Below, piece after piece: positions 24,296 through 40,679 of a stretch of DNA of 64,000 nt. Origin of the DNA: Perognathus longimembris pacificus (Eukaryota; Chordata; Mammalia; Rodentia; Heteromyidae); NCBI RefSeq assembly GCF_023159225.1, contig NC_063188.1:34155979-34219978 (forward strand), given 5' to 3'. The notes under the pieces are model-generated. The model did no database searches, was not told where the DNA came from, and was given only the letters and a program-made list of their open reading frames with translations. Position 1 is the stretch's first letter. Each line of letters begins with the position of its first letter. A program made the position numbers and the translations under genes.

Positions 24296-25310
24296 ATGGG
24301 AAATAGAAGTTTCTGCAATGGTAGATGAAAGGAAAAGGGATTTGAACAAGGGGCTTTCAATGATCTCTGTATTTAAATGGCTGTCTGTATGTCTAACAGA
24401 CTGGATTCCCTTAAACAGTCTTGACATACTCTCTGGAGCCATCAAATCAGAGCCTTGTTCTGGCCCACCCTTCTGCCATTAGCATTACCCCTGGAACCTC
24501 TGTCTTTCTACAGCCATTTTGATAATGCTGCTTTCTATCCACATGCAGCTAGCAGGACTGAGTGCTCTCCAGATTCTGACAAGCACCTGGAGCCAATCAG
24601 CAAGATGTTTTGAATTTCCTTTCACCAGGGTCAAGGAGCCTGGTGCATAGTTGTAAGTGTGGGGCCAGCTGTGCCCCACAGGAGCTTTCCTGCTGCAGTG
24701 CCAATGTTGCACCTGCAGGGGGTGTTATGGGGGAAATCAGGAAATCTGGGGTAGGGACTGCCAGAGTATGTGTAAGGGCAATGAAATAGGGCGGGGGCTG
24801 GCAAAAGGCCCCGTGGGCCTACTGCATCCCATCACTTGTTTTGTGTGGCCCAGGAGTGAGGAATGGTTTTTATATTTTTAAATGGCTGGAAAGAAATTCA
24901 ATATTTTGCAATGTGAAAAAAATATATGGCATTCAAATTTCTGTGTTCCTAAATAGCTACTGGCACAAAGCAATGCTTATTTATTAATATATTTTCTGTT
25001 GCTTTCATGATAAGATGGCAGGGCTGAGGAGCTGCCACAGACACCCATTTGGTACAACCATAAGGACCCCAAATCTTTACTATCTCACCCTTTTCAGAAA
25101 AAGGTTGCCAACCCCTAAAATAGAAGAGGAACACAGAGGAGTTACAAAAGGGGTACTGAAAACAAATGTAGTGGCTCTTGGTATCCATGAGGGTTTATTC
25201 TTAGGACCCCCCCCCCCCCCGCAAGTTCTAATATCCATATATACTTTGGTATGTATGTATCTATACATAATGTGTAAAAATACATCATTTACCTTGTCTA
25301 AATTGTGCAT
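24296..25310. other. Unique intronic sequence
   Basis: No repeat or exon is recognised. It includes a 14-base C-run at about 25207-25220. Confidence 0.5.
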
Positions 25311-25324
25311 TTTATTATCTTTTT

Positions 25325-25526
25325 TTTTTTTTTGGCCAGTCCTGGGCCTTGGACTCCGGGCCTGAGCACTGTCCCTGGCTTCTTCCCGCTCAAGGCTAGC
25401 ACTCTGCCACTTGAGCCACAGCGCCGCTTCTGGCCGTTTTCTGTATATGTGGTGCTGGGGAATCGAACCTAGGGCCTCGTGTATCCGAGGCAGGCACTCT
25501 TGCCACTAGGCTATATCCCCAGCCCC
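25325..25526 (-). mobile_element. IDL-Geo SINE, youngest subfamily
   Basis: Carries the full diagnostic set of the young group. The direct repeat ATTTTATTATCTTT flanks it (around 25311 and 25527). Confidence 0.93.
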
Positions 25527-25602
25527 ATTTTATTATCTTTAAATGGTTGTACAAAGAGTTTTCAATTCAATGTGTCAATTTATGAGTACAGTACATCTCA
25601 AA

Positions 25603-25627
25603 TTATATATATATATATATATATATA
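25603..25627. repeat. (TA)n microsatellite
   Basis: About 12 units. Confidence 0.9.
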
Positions 25628-25639
25628 CTTATAATTTTT

Positions 25640-26310
25640 TGTGTCAGGGTTTCATTTCAGGATCTCATACTTGCTAGGTAGGCACTCTATCATTTGATTC
25701 ATATCTCCCACCTCTTTTACTTTACTTATTTCTTCAAATAGGGTCTTACATTTAGCAATCCTCCTATTGATGATTCCTGTATAGCTGAGATGGCAGGTGC
25801 ACGCCACTTGGTTGACTATAAGGGTCTTGTAAACTTTTTGTCGGACAGGCCTTTAACCACAGTCCTTTGGATTTCCACCTCCTGTGTAGCTAGGATTACA
25901 GGTGTGAAACACCTTGCCTAGCCATTATGTATGTATGTGAATTTGTGAGTGTGTATGTGTGTGTATTTAAGACAGCATATCACTATGTAGCCTAGGCTGT
26001 TCTTAAACTCATAACTTCCTTAGTGCTGGGATTATAGGTAGATAGGCATGCCCAACTCTCCTACACAGCTTTTCAAAACTTTTAAAGTTTATTTTTTTTA
26101 TTGGTACTGGGGATAAAATTCAGGGCCTAACACTTGCTAGTCAAGTGTTCTACAACTTGAGCCATGCCCCCATCCCAGTCTTTTTGCTTTTGGTTTGTTT
26201 TTCAGAGAAATCTGCTTTTTACCCATTCAGTCCTTGGGTTGTGATCCTCCCATTTATTCCATTGAAGTAGCTGGGATTACAGGACTGTACCACCACATCT
26301 GGCCCCTCTT
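25640..26310 (-). mobile_element. Cluster of ID and B1 fragments
   Basis: In order: ID-like (25640-25712), 7SL-like (about 25720-25922), B1 (25965-26060), ID (26090-26175) and B1 (26190-26310), all on the minus strand and all worn. Confidence 0.6.
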
Positions 26311-26405
26311 TACATGTTCTTGAGATTACTTACAATACCTAATATAGTGTAAATGTGGTGTTAATAGCTATTGCATGTTTTGGCTAGGGAATAACTACAA
26401 TAAAA

Positions 26406-26408
<3 letters not shown>

Positions 26409-26454
<46 letters not shown>
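26409..26454. repeat. (TA)n microsatellite
   Basis: About 23 uninterrupted units. Confidence 0.95.
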
Positions 26455-26457
<3 letters not shown>

Positions 26458-26618
26458 GTGCTGGCACAACTTTTCTTAGAATACTTTTTGGTCCACATTT
26501 AGGATCCCTAGATGTGGAACACTTGAATTCAAGTTCCTTCCTGTCCCACCTATACCCAAGGATGCCAACCAAGAGCTGCCCTCCCTCCAACTCACCCTCC
26601 CCATCACACCCTCCCCTA

Positions 26619-26741
<123 letters not shown>

Positions 26742-27167
26742 CTAGAATATGAGAAGACTCAGAAGCACAGGAAAAACAAATTCAGGTTATCAAAAGAGGA
26801 GTCTCAATATCAAGACAGACACCAGTCCCTAGGGTACTCTGTGGGAATGAGGAGGACCTGGGGTGAAACTTTCGGGGAAGGTTCCAGATTAGATTGTTCT
26901 CACCTCTGGCATTCTCCCGTTCCAAACATCCTAATCCTGGCTCTTAAAACATCCAGATAACTCATTTTGAGCTTGCTTTTAATTCTAATACTTTCTTTCA
27001 ACTCTGATACCACTTCTCTATGCACTTCTTTTCTGAGATCCTCCAAATCCTTTGAGCCACTTAGGCACCGGCCATCTGGAGCTGAGGGTCTTACTCTGCT
27101 TTTTGATGAGTAGCATAACATCCCAAGCCTACTTTTCATCTGATCTTCTAGGCCTCTGTCAGAATTT

Positions 27168-27366
27168 ATTTTTTATTTGCCAGTCTTGAGGCTTGAACTC
27201 AGGGCCTGGGCACTGTCCCTGAGCTTCTTTTGCTCAAGGCTAGCACTCTACCACTTGGTCCACAGCACCATGTCTGGCTTTTTCTGTGTATGTGGCACTG
27301 AGGAATAGAACCCAGGGCTTCATGCATGCTAGGCAAGTACTCTACCACTAAGCCACATTCCCAGCC
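27168..27366 (-). mobile_element. IDL-Geo SINE with target-site duplication
   Basis: Flanked by the perfect CCTCTGTCAGAATTT at 27153-27167 and 27367-27381. Confidence 0.92.
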
Positions 27367-27631
27367 CCTCTGTCAGAATTTCTAAGGCACCTGAGAGAGC
27401 TTTGACACTTGATTCTATCTTCTCACCAAGATAATCACCAGATTATTTTCCCTTTGCCCAATTCTCTCTCCAACTTCTCCACTCTTACTCTTTTGCTCTA
27501 TAGCCATTTGCCTTGAAATTCTCTCCTGTGGGACAGGGACAGTCAGATTGTCTTTACTATAGATACTCTTTCTTCAGCTGCCTCCATCAAGTGTTAGCAG
27601 GAGCATCCAAAACTATAGTAACGTTTTTATT

Positions 27632-27864
27632 TTGGGGAGTTGTTGTGGGGCTTGAACTCAAGGCCTGGGCACTGTTCTTAAGCTCTTTTGTTCAACTCTA
27701 GTGCTCTACCATTTCAAGCCACATTGCCACTTTTGGTTTTCTCGTGGTTAATTGGAGATAAGTTTCATGGACTTTCCTGCTTGGGCTGTCTTTGAACTGT
27801 AATCCTCAGATCTCAACTTCTTGAGTAGCTAGGATTACAAGTGTGAGCCACCAGTGCCCTGGCC
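27632..27864 (-). mobile_element. 7SL-Geo chimeric SINE
   Basis: Full chimera with the usual GGTTAATTGGAGATAAG junction. Confidence 0.85.
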
Positions 27865-27869
27865 CTCAG

Positions 27870-29420
<1,551 letters not shown>

Positions 29421-29585
29421 TCATTGCTTCTCTGTGGGAGCTGTAGCTGTAGGCCACGACAGTCTAGGTGTGAGGACCTCCGATTCTCACTCATCTGGCA
29501 TGCATACTTTTGTGAAATGCATAGCAGAGCATGTTCTCCCTATGCAGCAATCTGTCCCCCACTCCAAAGGGTCCCCCACAACTCA

Positions 29586-29753
<168 letters not shown>

Positions 29754-30359
29754 TTAAAGGGAGACATTTTCTTCCCACCCCCATCTAGCCTTTTATCACC
29801 CAGAAAAGAGTCAGGCATCATTTAAGGCAGGAGACATCAAAGAAATGAGGAAGGGAAGAGCTAACAGAGGAGCTTTGGGTCACAGAGACACCATTTGCTT
29901 CACTCAGCAGGTACTGACAGGTGCACACAGAGGCAAGGCCCAAGTGGGCAGAAAACTCAGTTCACTGCCCAAGTGATACATAGCACTGCTTTTCTTCTTT
30001 CCTCCTGTCACAAGAGACCTTCCCATCTTTTTTCTTCAGGGACCTATTCTCATCACCCCACCCTCCCAATCATACAAGGCTCTTCTACTACTTCAAATGG
30101 GAACAAAGAGAGACATTGGGAGGGGCTTTCCTTGGAGCTCTTGCTCAGAATCCCAGGGTAAGATAGATTGCAGGGATTGGGCAGATATTATGTTCTCTGA
30201 GGTTTGAAGGACAAACACATTGATGAGTCACTCTCCCCTACGCTGTCTTAGAGGTGAGGTTTCCTACAACCGATGGCCAAATGTGTGATAACAAAACAAA
30301 CCCACAAACAAATGACAAAAAAAGCAAAAACAAACACCACCACCATCACCAAAAACCTA

Positions 30360-30890
30360 TGTTTCCATTTCCTGGAATTTGTTTTGATAAATAGTATTTT
30401 AAATGTTCAGAGGACTTATGCTTTTGGGTTTTCCCCCTTAAAGAGTATCTTTCTTTGGTCTCACTGTGTGTCAATGCTTAGATTCCTGTATAAGTTATCA
30501 TATCCCAGTGCATTTTAGATCTAGTCTCCACATATGAGACAAAACATGCCATTTGTCTCTTGGAGCTTGGCTTACCTCACTTAACATGATTTGTTCTAGG
30601 TCCATCCATTTCCCTGCAAATGACATATTATTCTTTGTAATGGATGAGTAAAATTTCATTGGGTACAGGTACCACATTTTTTGGATCCACTCATTTATTG
30701 TAGTTCATCTGGGCTGTTTCAATATTTGGCTACTATGAATAGTGTGGCAATGAACATGGATGTGCAAGTGTCTTTATGGTATCCTGGCTAGATGCCCAAG
30801 AGTGGTATGGCTGGGTCCTATCATTTTTTAGTGTATATTAACTGTACCAAGGGCTTTTAACATGCTATTTTTGGATGTGCTTATATTGTA
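30360..30890 (-). mobile_element. L1 3' remnant
   Basis: Antisense to an old L1: GCTTACCTCACTTAACATGA, GTCCATCCATTTCCCTGCAA and CCACTCATTTATTGTAGTTC are the reverse complement of the end of ORF2. Decayed. Confidence 0.75.
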
Positions 30891-30949
30891 TTTTGATCAT
30901 AATAATCCTCTCTATGGCTTTTCTGCCCCTACTCTCTCAATCCCCTAAT

Positions 30950-31129
30950 TTTTTGCCAGTTCTAGAGCTTGAACTCAGGGCCTGAGCACTGTCCCTGGCT
31001 TCATTTTGCTCAAGGCTAGCACTCTACCACATGAGCCACAGCACCATTTCTGGCTTTTTCTATATATGTGGTGCTGAGGAATTGAACCCAAGGCAAGTAC
31101 TCTACTACTAGGCCATATTCCCAGCCCCA
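30950..31129 (-). mobile_element. IDL-Geo SINE with deletion
   Basis: The ID half lacks about 20 bp (AACCCAAGGCAAGTACTCTA). Confidence 0.85.
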
Positions 31130-31149
31130 CTTAATTGTTTATTTTTAAT

Positions 31150-31401
31150 AACATTTTTGTGTGCTAATAGTAGGGATTGAATCCAGTGTCCCATGTTCTC
31201 ATTCAGCTTTCTCACTTAAGGTTGGCAATATACCACTTGAGCCCACCTCCAACTTCTAGCTTTTTGGTGGTTAATTGGAGATGAGCATCTCATGTATTTT
31301 TTTTTGGGGGGGGGGGCCTGGGTTGGTGTTGAATTCCGATCCTCAGCTATCAGCCTCCTATGTAGCTATGATTATAGACATGAGCCCCCTGAGCCTGGCT
31401 A
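31150..31401 (-). mobile_element. 7SL-Geo chimeric SINE
   Basis: Diverged chimera with an inserted T9/G11 run in its middle. Confidence 0.7.
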
Positions 31402-32045
31402 CCAATCCCTTATTGATCAACAGATTACATTGAGATTCTTTATGGATACCTGGTACCACAATGAAAGTCAACTAAAAAGAGATCATACACCTAAATGTAA
31501 AACTTAAACTGACAAAACTTATAGAAAAAAATAAAGAATCATTGTGACCTAGAGTTAGACAAATATTTCAAGATATGACAGTGGAAACACTGTCCATAAA
31601 AGAACAAATTAACAAACTGGACTTCATCAGTATTCGAACATCTGCTCTGTAAAAGATTGTTTAGAGACTGAAAAGGCAAGCTGCAGAATAGGAGAAAATA
31701 ATTGAAAATAACACATCTGACAAATGACTTGTTTCCAGAATAAAGAACTCCTAAAATTTGATAATAAGAAAACAAACAACCCAATAATAAATGCTGGAAA
31801 ATTATTTGGACAGACATTTTACTAAAGAAGATGCACAGAAGTTATTCAACACTGTTATTCACTAGTGAAATATAAGTAGAAGCTACAATGAGATGTTACA
31901 TAGTACTAGAATGATTAAAGTAATATTGTCAGTATCTAGTATTGACAAGTATGTGGAGACCCTGGAACTCTAACACGTGACTGATAAGAATGGAAGATGG
32001 TACAATCTTTGGGAAATGCTGTTGCAGTTTCTTTCACAAACTAAA

Positions 32046-32282
32046 GAAGTAGCTGGACACCAGTGTCTCACACCTATAATCCTACTCAGTAGGCTGAAAT
32101 CTGAGGATTGAGGTTCAAAGCCAGCTGGGGCAGAAAAGTCTCTGGGAGATGCTTATCTCCAATTAACCACAGAAAAACCAGCAGTGGAGCTTCTGGCTGA
32201 AAGTGGTAGAGTGCCTGCCTTGAGCACAAGAGCTCAGCAACAGCACCAAGGCCCTGAGTTCAAGACCTATGACCACCACCAC
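32046..32282 (+). mobile_element. 7SL-Geo chimeric SINE
   Basis: Inserted in the L1; full chimera with a (CCA)n-like end. Confidence 0.8.
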
Positions 32283-32324
32283 CAAACAAGAAAACAAACA
32301 AGAAAAAACAAACCTAAAGAAGTA

Positions 32325-32516
32325 AGACAGGTGCTGGTGGATCACGCCTAGCTACTCAGGAGGCTGAGATCTGAGGATCACAGTTCAAAGCCAGTCTGGA
32401 CAAGACCCAGTTAAATACCAAAAGCAACAACCACAAAAAGCCATAAGTGGAGCTGTGGCTTGAACAAAAAACCTCAGGGATAATACCCAGGCCCTAAGTA
32501 CAAGCCCCAACACTGG
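32325..32516 (+). mobile_element. 7SL-Geo chimeric SINE, internally deleted
   Basis: Lacks part of the 7SL-Geo junction and of the A-box region of Geo. Confidence 0.72.
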
Positions 32517-32554
32517 AACCAAAACAAAATAAAACCTAAAGAAAAGAAAGATAA

Positions 32555-32690
32555 ATGATGTTGGTGGCAAATGCCTACAATCCTAGCACTCAGAAAGCCA
32601 ATGCAGGGGAATTACAAGTTGGAGGCCAGGCTGAACTACATAGCATGCTTCAGTTTAGACCCTGTCTGAAATCTGCTCCCCTAAAAAAGA
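32555..32690 (+). mobile_element. B1 SINE
   Basis: GGTGGCAAATGCCTACAATC to GACCCTGTCTGAAAT. Confidence 0.65.
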
Positions 32691-33215
32691 AAACTAAAGA
32701 AAAATAGGTCTACTCTGTGATCAAACCTACTTCCTTGCTATTTACACAGGAGAAAAGAAAGTATGTGTCTATATGAAGACCTGAACATGAAAGCTTCATT
32801 TGTAATACCCAAATATCCATCACTAGGTATAAAAAATTTCTGGAATAGTACTTGACAATAAAAACAAATGAGGTATTGATATATGCAATAACACAGATGG
32901 GTTGCAGTGTCATTATGCCAAGAAAAATAAGCCAGACTAAAATAAGAATGCATCCTGTATAAATTATATAATACAAACTTTTGAAAATAATTTATAGTTA
33001 GGGAAAGCAGTTCAAAGGTTGCCTGGTGTATGTGGAGAAGAATTTGCAGAAGAGCTTGAAGAAATTTCCGGGAATATTGGATATGTTCAATATTTTGATA
33101 GTGATGATGATTTCATAGGCAATGTGTGTCACAATTTATAGTGTGTACCCTTAATAAGTGTAGTTTGTTGTATGTCAATTAGACTTAAGTTAAACTGATA
33201 TATAAAAAGAAGAGA

Positions 33216-33434
33216 GGGGCTGGGGATATGGCCTAGTGGCAAGAGTGCCTGCCTCATATACATGAGGCCCTGGGTTCGATTCCCCAGCACCACATATACA
33301 GAAAATGGCCAGAAGTGGCGCTGTGGCTCAAGTGGCAGAATGCTAGCCTTGAGCAAAAAGAAGCCAGGGACAGTGCTCAGGCCCTGAGTCCAAGCCCCAG
33401 GACTGGCTAAAAAAAAAAAAAAAAAAAAAAAAAA
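33216..33434 (+). mobile_element. IDL-Geo SINE
   Basis: Very well preserved dimer with an A26 tail, flanked by AAAAGAAGAGA repeats. Confidence 0.93.
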
Positions 33435-34079
33435 GAAGAGATACACAGAGGGAAAAAATAATGTAGAAGTTATTTTCTCATCAAATTCCAAAATATTAGA
33501 ATGAAGGTAATCCTCAGAAGTGTGAATGAAGAAACTCAAGGCAAACAAAATGAGAACTAAATTTCTGAAATTCATAAAACAACCACACAACTCACTGCCC
33601 TCCTCTTGAGTTGGCAAAGGAACTTGAGGTGGAGAAATATTCCTAACATTTTAGATGGTCACAAAGGGCAGAAAGGACAACCAAAATGTCTTACAGCACA
33701 TTCCCAGGTATTATCAGAGACAGATGAAGTTTTCCTCCCCCACCTTTCAAGTGCTTTCTATGTCCTGTGGGCACCTGAAACTCAACATTTCCCAAAATAA
33801 CTCATCTTGTCCCCAAACCCACTCCACTGCCTCCATTCCATGACTTCAGGAAGGGCATCATCTCTATGAAACACTCATCAAGTCAAAGTATATTGATTCT
33901 ACCTTTTAAGTGTCCTTTGAGTTCCACCCCATCCCTCCATCACAGTCCTGATTTCTCCTCAGGATAAGAGCAAAGTTCTCTTACCACTGTGTAATCTGAA
34001 ACTATTCATCTGCCCAGTCTATTCGTTCATCATTTATGTGTCCCCACCTTCCAGCAGAAATCTTTACCTTGTCTCTACA

Positions 34080-34215
34080 GTAGACTCACCTGAAGACTTT
34101 TTAAAAAATACCAATATTTTGGCTCCACACCCATAATTTTCATCAGTTTTTGGTGGGCCAGAAGGCTTTCTTTTAAATCCAAGGCTAATGGCTAGGGTTA
34201 ATACTGTCTTGAAAG
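34080..34215. mobile_element. MER5A-like hAT remnant
   Basis: Contains CTCACCTGAAGACTTTTTAA and TCCACACCCATAATTTTC, the usual MER5A order. Diverged. Confidence 0.55.
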
Positions 34216-34261
34216 TAAAATAGGCTCTATTGAGGAGAGAATACAAGTGGTATGGGGAAGG

Positions 34262-34452
34262 CTAATAGAGAGAGTGAATAATGTTGAAGTACTTTATTTG
34301 CATCCATGAAACCTGTTGAAATTGTTTTTAGAAGGTGGGATGGGAGGTGAGAGGGTGGTGGAGGAGATGAGTTTGACTGGGGTACAGTGTATGCACATAT
34401 AGAAATGTCACAATGACACCCATGTACAACCAAGGTATGCTAGTAAATAAGA
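34262..34452 (+). mobile_element. L1 3' UTR tail
   Basis: Begins in a G-rich purine tract and contains GTACAGTGTATGCACATATA and AAATGTCACAATGACACCC, ending near AGTAAATAAG. The body of the L1 is absent. Confidence 0.6.
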
Positions 34453-34454
34453 AC

Positions 34455-34620
34455 CACTGTCCTAAAATAGGCTTATGGGTATCAGAATCTCATAGATGGT
34501 CTGTTAAAACAGACCACCAAGCTCTACCTCAAGAGTTTGTGATTCAGGAGGACTGGGCTAAGGGCCAATAAATTGAACTCTAATAAGTTTCCAGTTGGAG
34601 CTGATCCTGCTGGTTCAGGA
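34455..34620. mobile_element. MER5A-like hAT remnant
   Basis: AACCACTGTCCTAAAATAGG at one end, then GTGATTCAGGAGGACTGGGC and AATAAGTTTCCAGTTGGAGC. Confidence 0.65.
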
Positions 34621-34855
34621 ATACTGGGAACATTGCCCAGTGTCTACCATAAAGCCTAGCAAGCCCTTTATCACCTGGAACCTGTCTCTCCAACACCATT
34701 TCCTACTGCTCTTATGTCACAGCCTGCACTGCAACTGTAATACATGGCTCATAGTTTTCTCATCATGCCATACACAGAAGCAAAAGACCTTGCTTACAAT
34801 ATGTAGCAAACATCTATTCTTCCTTCAAAGCTAAGAGCATGCTTAAATCATTTTT

Positions 34856-35060
34856 TTTTTTTTTTTTGGCCAGTCCTGGGCCTTGGACTCAGGGCCTGAG
34901 CACTGTCCCTGGCTTCTTCCGGCTCAAGGCTAGCACTCTGCCACTTGAGCCACAGCGCCGCTTCTGGCCGTTTTCTGCATATGTGGTGCTGGGGAATCGA
35001 ACCTATGGCCTCGTGTATCCGAGGCAGGCACTCTTGCCACTAGGCCATATCCCCAGCCCC
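34856..35060 (-). mobile_element. IDL-Geo SINE, youngest subfamily, inside L2
   Basis: Flanked by TGCTTAAATCATTTTT (from 34840 and from 35061). Carries the young-group marker set with one private G in the GGCTCAAGG part. Confidence 0.93.
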
Positions 35061-35110
35061 TGCTTAAATCATTTTTAAGCCTGAATCATTTCTTCTATAA
35101 AGTCTTGACT

Positions 35111-35111
<1 letters not shown>

Positions 35112-35165
<54 letters not shown>
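35112..35165. repeat. (CT)n microsatellite
   Basis: About 27 units inside the L2 remnant. Confidence 0.95.
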
Positions 35166-35167
<2 letters not shown>

Positions 35168-35626
35168 GAATTGATTCCTGAGTGCCCTCATTGACACTGA
35201 ATTCTGCCATTGTTGTATTTATTTAAGCATATATGAGCTCTAAAGAGTCAAGATGGTTCTTTCTTCACTTCTGATTGCCAGTATCTAGCATTTGGCTTAG
35301 TGCAAAGTAAGTGCTCCATAAATACTTCTGGATGTAGTGAATTGGGAGTTTATTCCTTACTAAAGCTAGGTATTGGAGTTTGAGAGCCCCTGAAACACAA
35401 AATGGCTTGTTAAACTTTGGGATCCTGTGAAAGCACCAGTTACTTGGGTTGCTCATTCTTGCAAACGGATGGCTTTGTGTAGATACATAGGTAGGACTTT
35501 GAGCCACAGCCAACTTGATTACAAGATCAAACTACCACAATGGTAGCCATGGACCACAATGGTAGATGAAAAGGAAAGGACCTTCAGAGCTACTAGGAGG
35601 TTGGAAAGACTTACAAAGTCATTTCA

Positions 35627-35845
<219 letters not shown>

Positions 35846-35859
35846 TCAATTTGTTGGCT

Positions 35860-35959
35860 TCTTAAAGTGGGGCTCAGGGCAGAGCTAGGCTGCTGTTTTG
35901 GTGGATTCTTAAAGTGGAGCTAAGGGCAGAGCTAGGCAGCTGTTTTCCACCTGGTAGAT
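35860..35959. repeat. About 50-bp tandem duplication upstream of exon 7
   Basis: Units 35860-35906 and 35907-35959 both begin TCTTAAAGTGG and share GGGCAGAGCTAGGC; the second has a 6-base insertion. Confidence 0.93.
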
Positions 35960-35962
35960 TCA

Positions 35963-36215
35963 TGTATAGTAGTCTCCTTTATCTCGGTTTTTATGTACCC
36001 ATGCTCAACCATGTCCAAAAATATCAAATGGGAAATTCCAGAAATAAATAATTCATTAGGTTTCAATGCCTTTTATTATGGTACCTTTTATAAGTCATCC
36101 ATTTTGTTGCTAGTTATTGTTGTTGATCTGTTGCTGTGTCTAATTTATATAGAAAATGTTGTCATAGGCATGTAAGCATGGGGAATAAAACAACATATAC
36201 AGAGTTAGGGTACAT
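35963..36215. mobile_element. Tigger-like DNA transposon remnant (copy 1)
   Basis: TAGTAGTCTCCTTTATCTCG resembles the Tigger terminal repeat. The internal GGGAAATTCCAGAAATAAAT and TGTTGTTGATCTGTTGCTGT blocks recur at 46660-46983. No transposase frame. Confidence 0.65.
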
Positions 36216-36334
36216 TTGGCTGAGGGCTAAATTTGGAGATACTTTTGTTTCAAAATTTTCATTTTTTTCTGTCTATTTTTCCCTCCCTCTTTTCCTTCTT
36301 TCTGTCCTCTTTTTGCTTGCATGCTTCACTCTTA

Positions 36335-36422
36335 TTGCTAGCTGGCCTGGAACACCCTATGTAGCCTAGGCTGGCCTCAGCCTCTTGAGCGTAGTAATTA
36401 AAAGCCTGTGTCACCACACCCA
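36335..36422 (-). mobile_element. B1 SINE fragment
   Basis: CTGGCCTGGAACACCCTATG, CCTAGGCTGGCCTCAGCC. Confidence 0.65.
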
Positions 36423-36971
36423 TCTTGATTTTGGCTTGTTTGACCTGCATTTAAGCTCTAAAAATGTCTTTCTTCCCAATGTTCCCTTTGTAGTTCTTAT
36501 CTTCATAGAACTACTGAACGGACCTGCTCACATGACACTTGGGTGTTTTACCATTGGTGAAACCCCATCCCATGTAGCAATCCTGGATTTCCCCAGCCTT
36601 TTTCTATATGGCTAAAAAACACATAGATGGAATGTAACCTATTCTTGACCTTACTGAACTCATTCCCAGTTCTCAGTTTATGTCATTCACTGATGTTTGC
36701 ATATTGCCACCTTTATTCAAGTTTCCCCTTAAGAAGTAGAGCAGTCTAACAGGTGGAGTTTGTAGGAGACTTGCTGCTAGAGGCCATAACTAATGATCTG
36801 CTTTCCTCTTTTAAGTTACAAAGGGTGTAACCAAAGGCTCTCTGCATATAAGTAGTAACCAACTCAGCTAGGAAATATGGTTTCTGGAAGCTAGTTGAGC
36901 ATATTGTTACAAAATTTTCCAAAGAGGGAGCACTTCAGAGTCTCTTCTCTAGTGCAGGCTGCACACAGCTA

Positions 36972-38573
<1,602 letters not shown>

Positions 38574-38596
38574 TGTGTGTGTATGTGTGTGTGTGA

Positions 38597-38633
<37 letters not shown>
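38574..38633. repeat. (GT)n microsatellite on a Geo 3' end
   Basis: About 28 units with two interruptions, ending at the minus-strand Geo element: in SINE sense a (CA)n tail. Confidence 0.95.
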
Positions 38634-38634
<1 letters not shown>

Positions 38635-38635
38635 A

Positions 38636-38879
38636 CTGTGCCTGTACTGGTGTTTGAACTCAAGGCATAGTACAAGGCCTGGGCACTGTCCCTAAGCTTT
38701 TGTTGCTGAAAGCTGGTGCTCTATCACTTGAGCAACAGCTCCACTTCTGTTTTATTGGTGGTTAATTGAAGATAAGAGTCTTGTGGATTTTTCTGCCTGG
38801 GCTTGCTTTGAACTACAATCCTCAGACCTCAGTCTCCTCAGTAGCAAGGATTACAGGTGCAAGACACCACAGCCAGCTT
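38636..38879 (-). mobile_element. 7SL-Geo chimeric SINE
   Basis: Full chimera with an extra TAGTACAAGG duplication in the Geo part. Confidence 0.83.
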
Positions 38880-40190
<1,311 letters not shown>

Positions 40191-40599
40191 CTATGAACAG
40201 TCAGGGAAAAGTCAATGACGAGGCTCATTCAGATGGAGGAGGAAGGCCCAGGTGTGTGTGGGGTAGACAGGAAGAGAGAGATGATAGAGCCAAAGGGAAT
40301 GAAAGGACAAAGAAACAGAGGAAAAAGTAGATCAATAATGTTAATCAATAATGTTACATGGAGACCAGAACCAAATTCCCCAAGAAGATGTTAAGCCATA
40401 GAAAAAGGTCACATCCTTCTTTGGACATGAGATGTACTTACTTTCTACTGTGGTTCAAATCTCTATAGCTATGGCCCCGAGTGACTCCCATATAAATCCT
40501 GAAGGACTTCCTTACCTCAGCTTATCATCCTTCCCTTCCCACCAGACACTTCACAAGGTCTTTGCTCTGCTATTCTCTTCCCTTAATAGTATTCTAGCC

Positions 40600-40675
40600 C
40601 TCATTCCCTTTTCAGTGCAGGATACTGAGCAGGACTTTACACATGCTAGGAAAGTGCACCAATAAGCTACATCCC
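40600..40675 (-). mobile_element. ID SINE fragment
   Basis: CAGTGCAGGATACTGAGCAG to AATAAGCTACATCCCAAG. Confidence 0.5.
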
Positions 40676-40679
40676 AAGT

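Larger units (their letters stand above)
31410..33205 (+). mobile_element. L1 ORF2 C-terminal and 3' UTR remnant, split by SINEs
   Basis: Old L1 in plus orientation: 31410-32045 contains AACTGGACTTCATCAG, ACAATGAGATGTTACATAG and ACTCCTAAAATTTGATAAT; it resumes at about 32700 (CAAATATCCATCACTAGG, ACACAGATGGGTTGCAG) and runs to the 3' UTR at about 33205. Three SINEs sit in between. Frames are destroyed. Confidence 0.8.
34640..35345 (+). mobile_element. L2 LINE 3' remnant, interrupted
   Basis: One L2 3' end interrupted by a young IDL-Geo (34856-35060) and a CT array. The end is classical: CAGTATCTAGCATTTGGC, GTAAGTGCTCCATAAATAC. Confidence 0.7.

Noticed and set aside
26900..27139. 79-codon minus-strand frame with Lys/Glu-rich end
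   Set aside because: No splice sites joining it to exons 9 or 10 and no recognisable domain.
33129..33617. 162-codon minus-strand frame
   Set aside because: Most of it is IDL-Geo read in antisense; the same peptide text appears at many SINE copies in the window.
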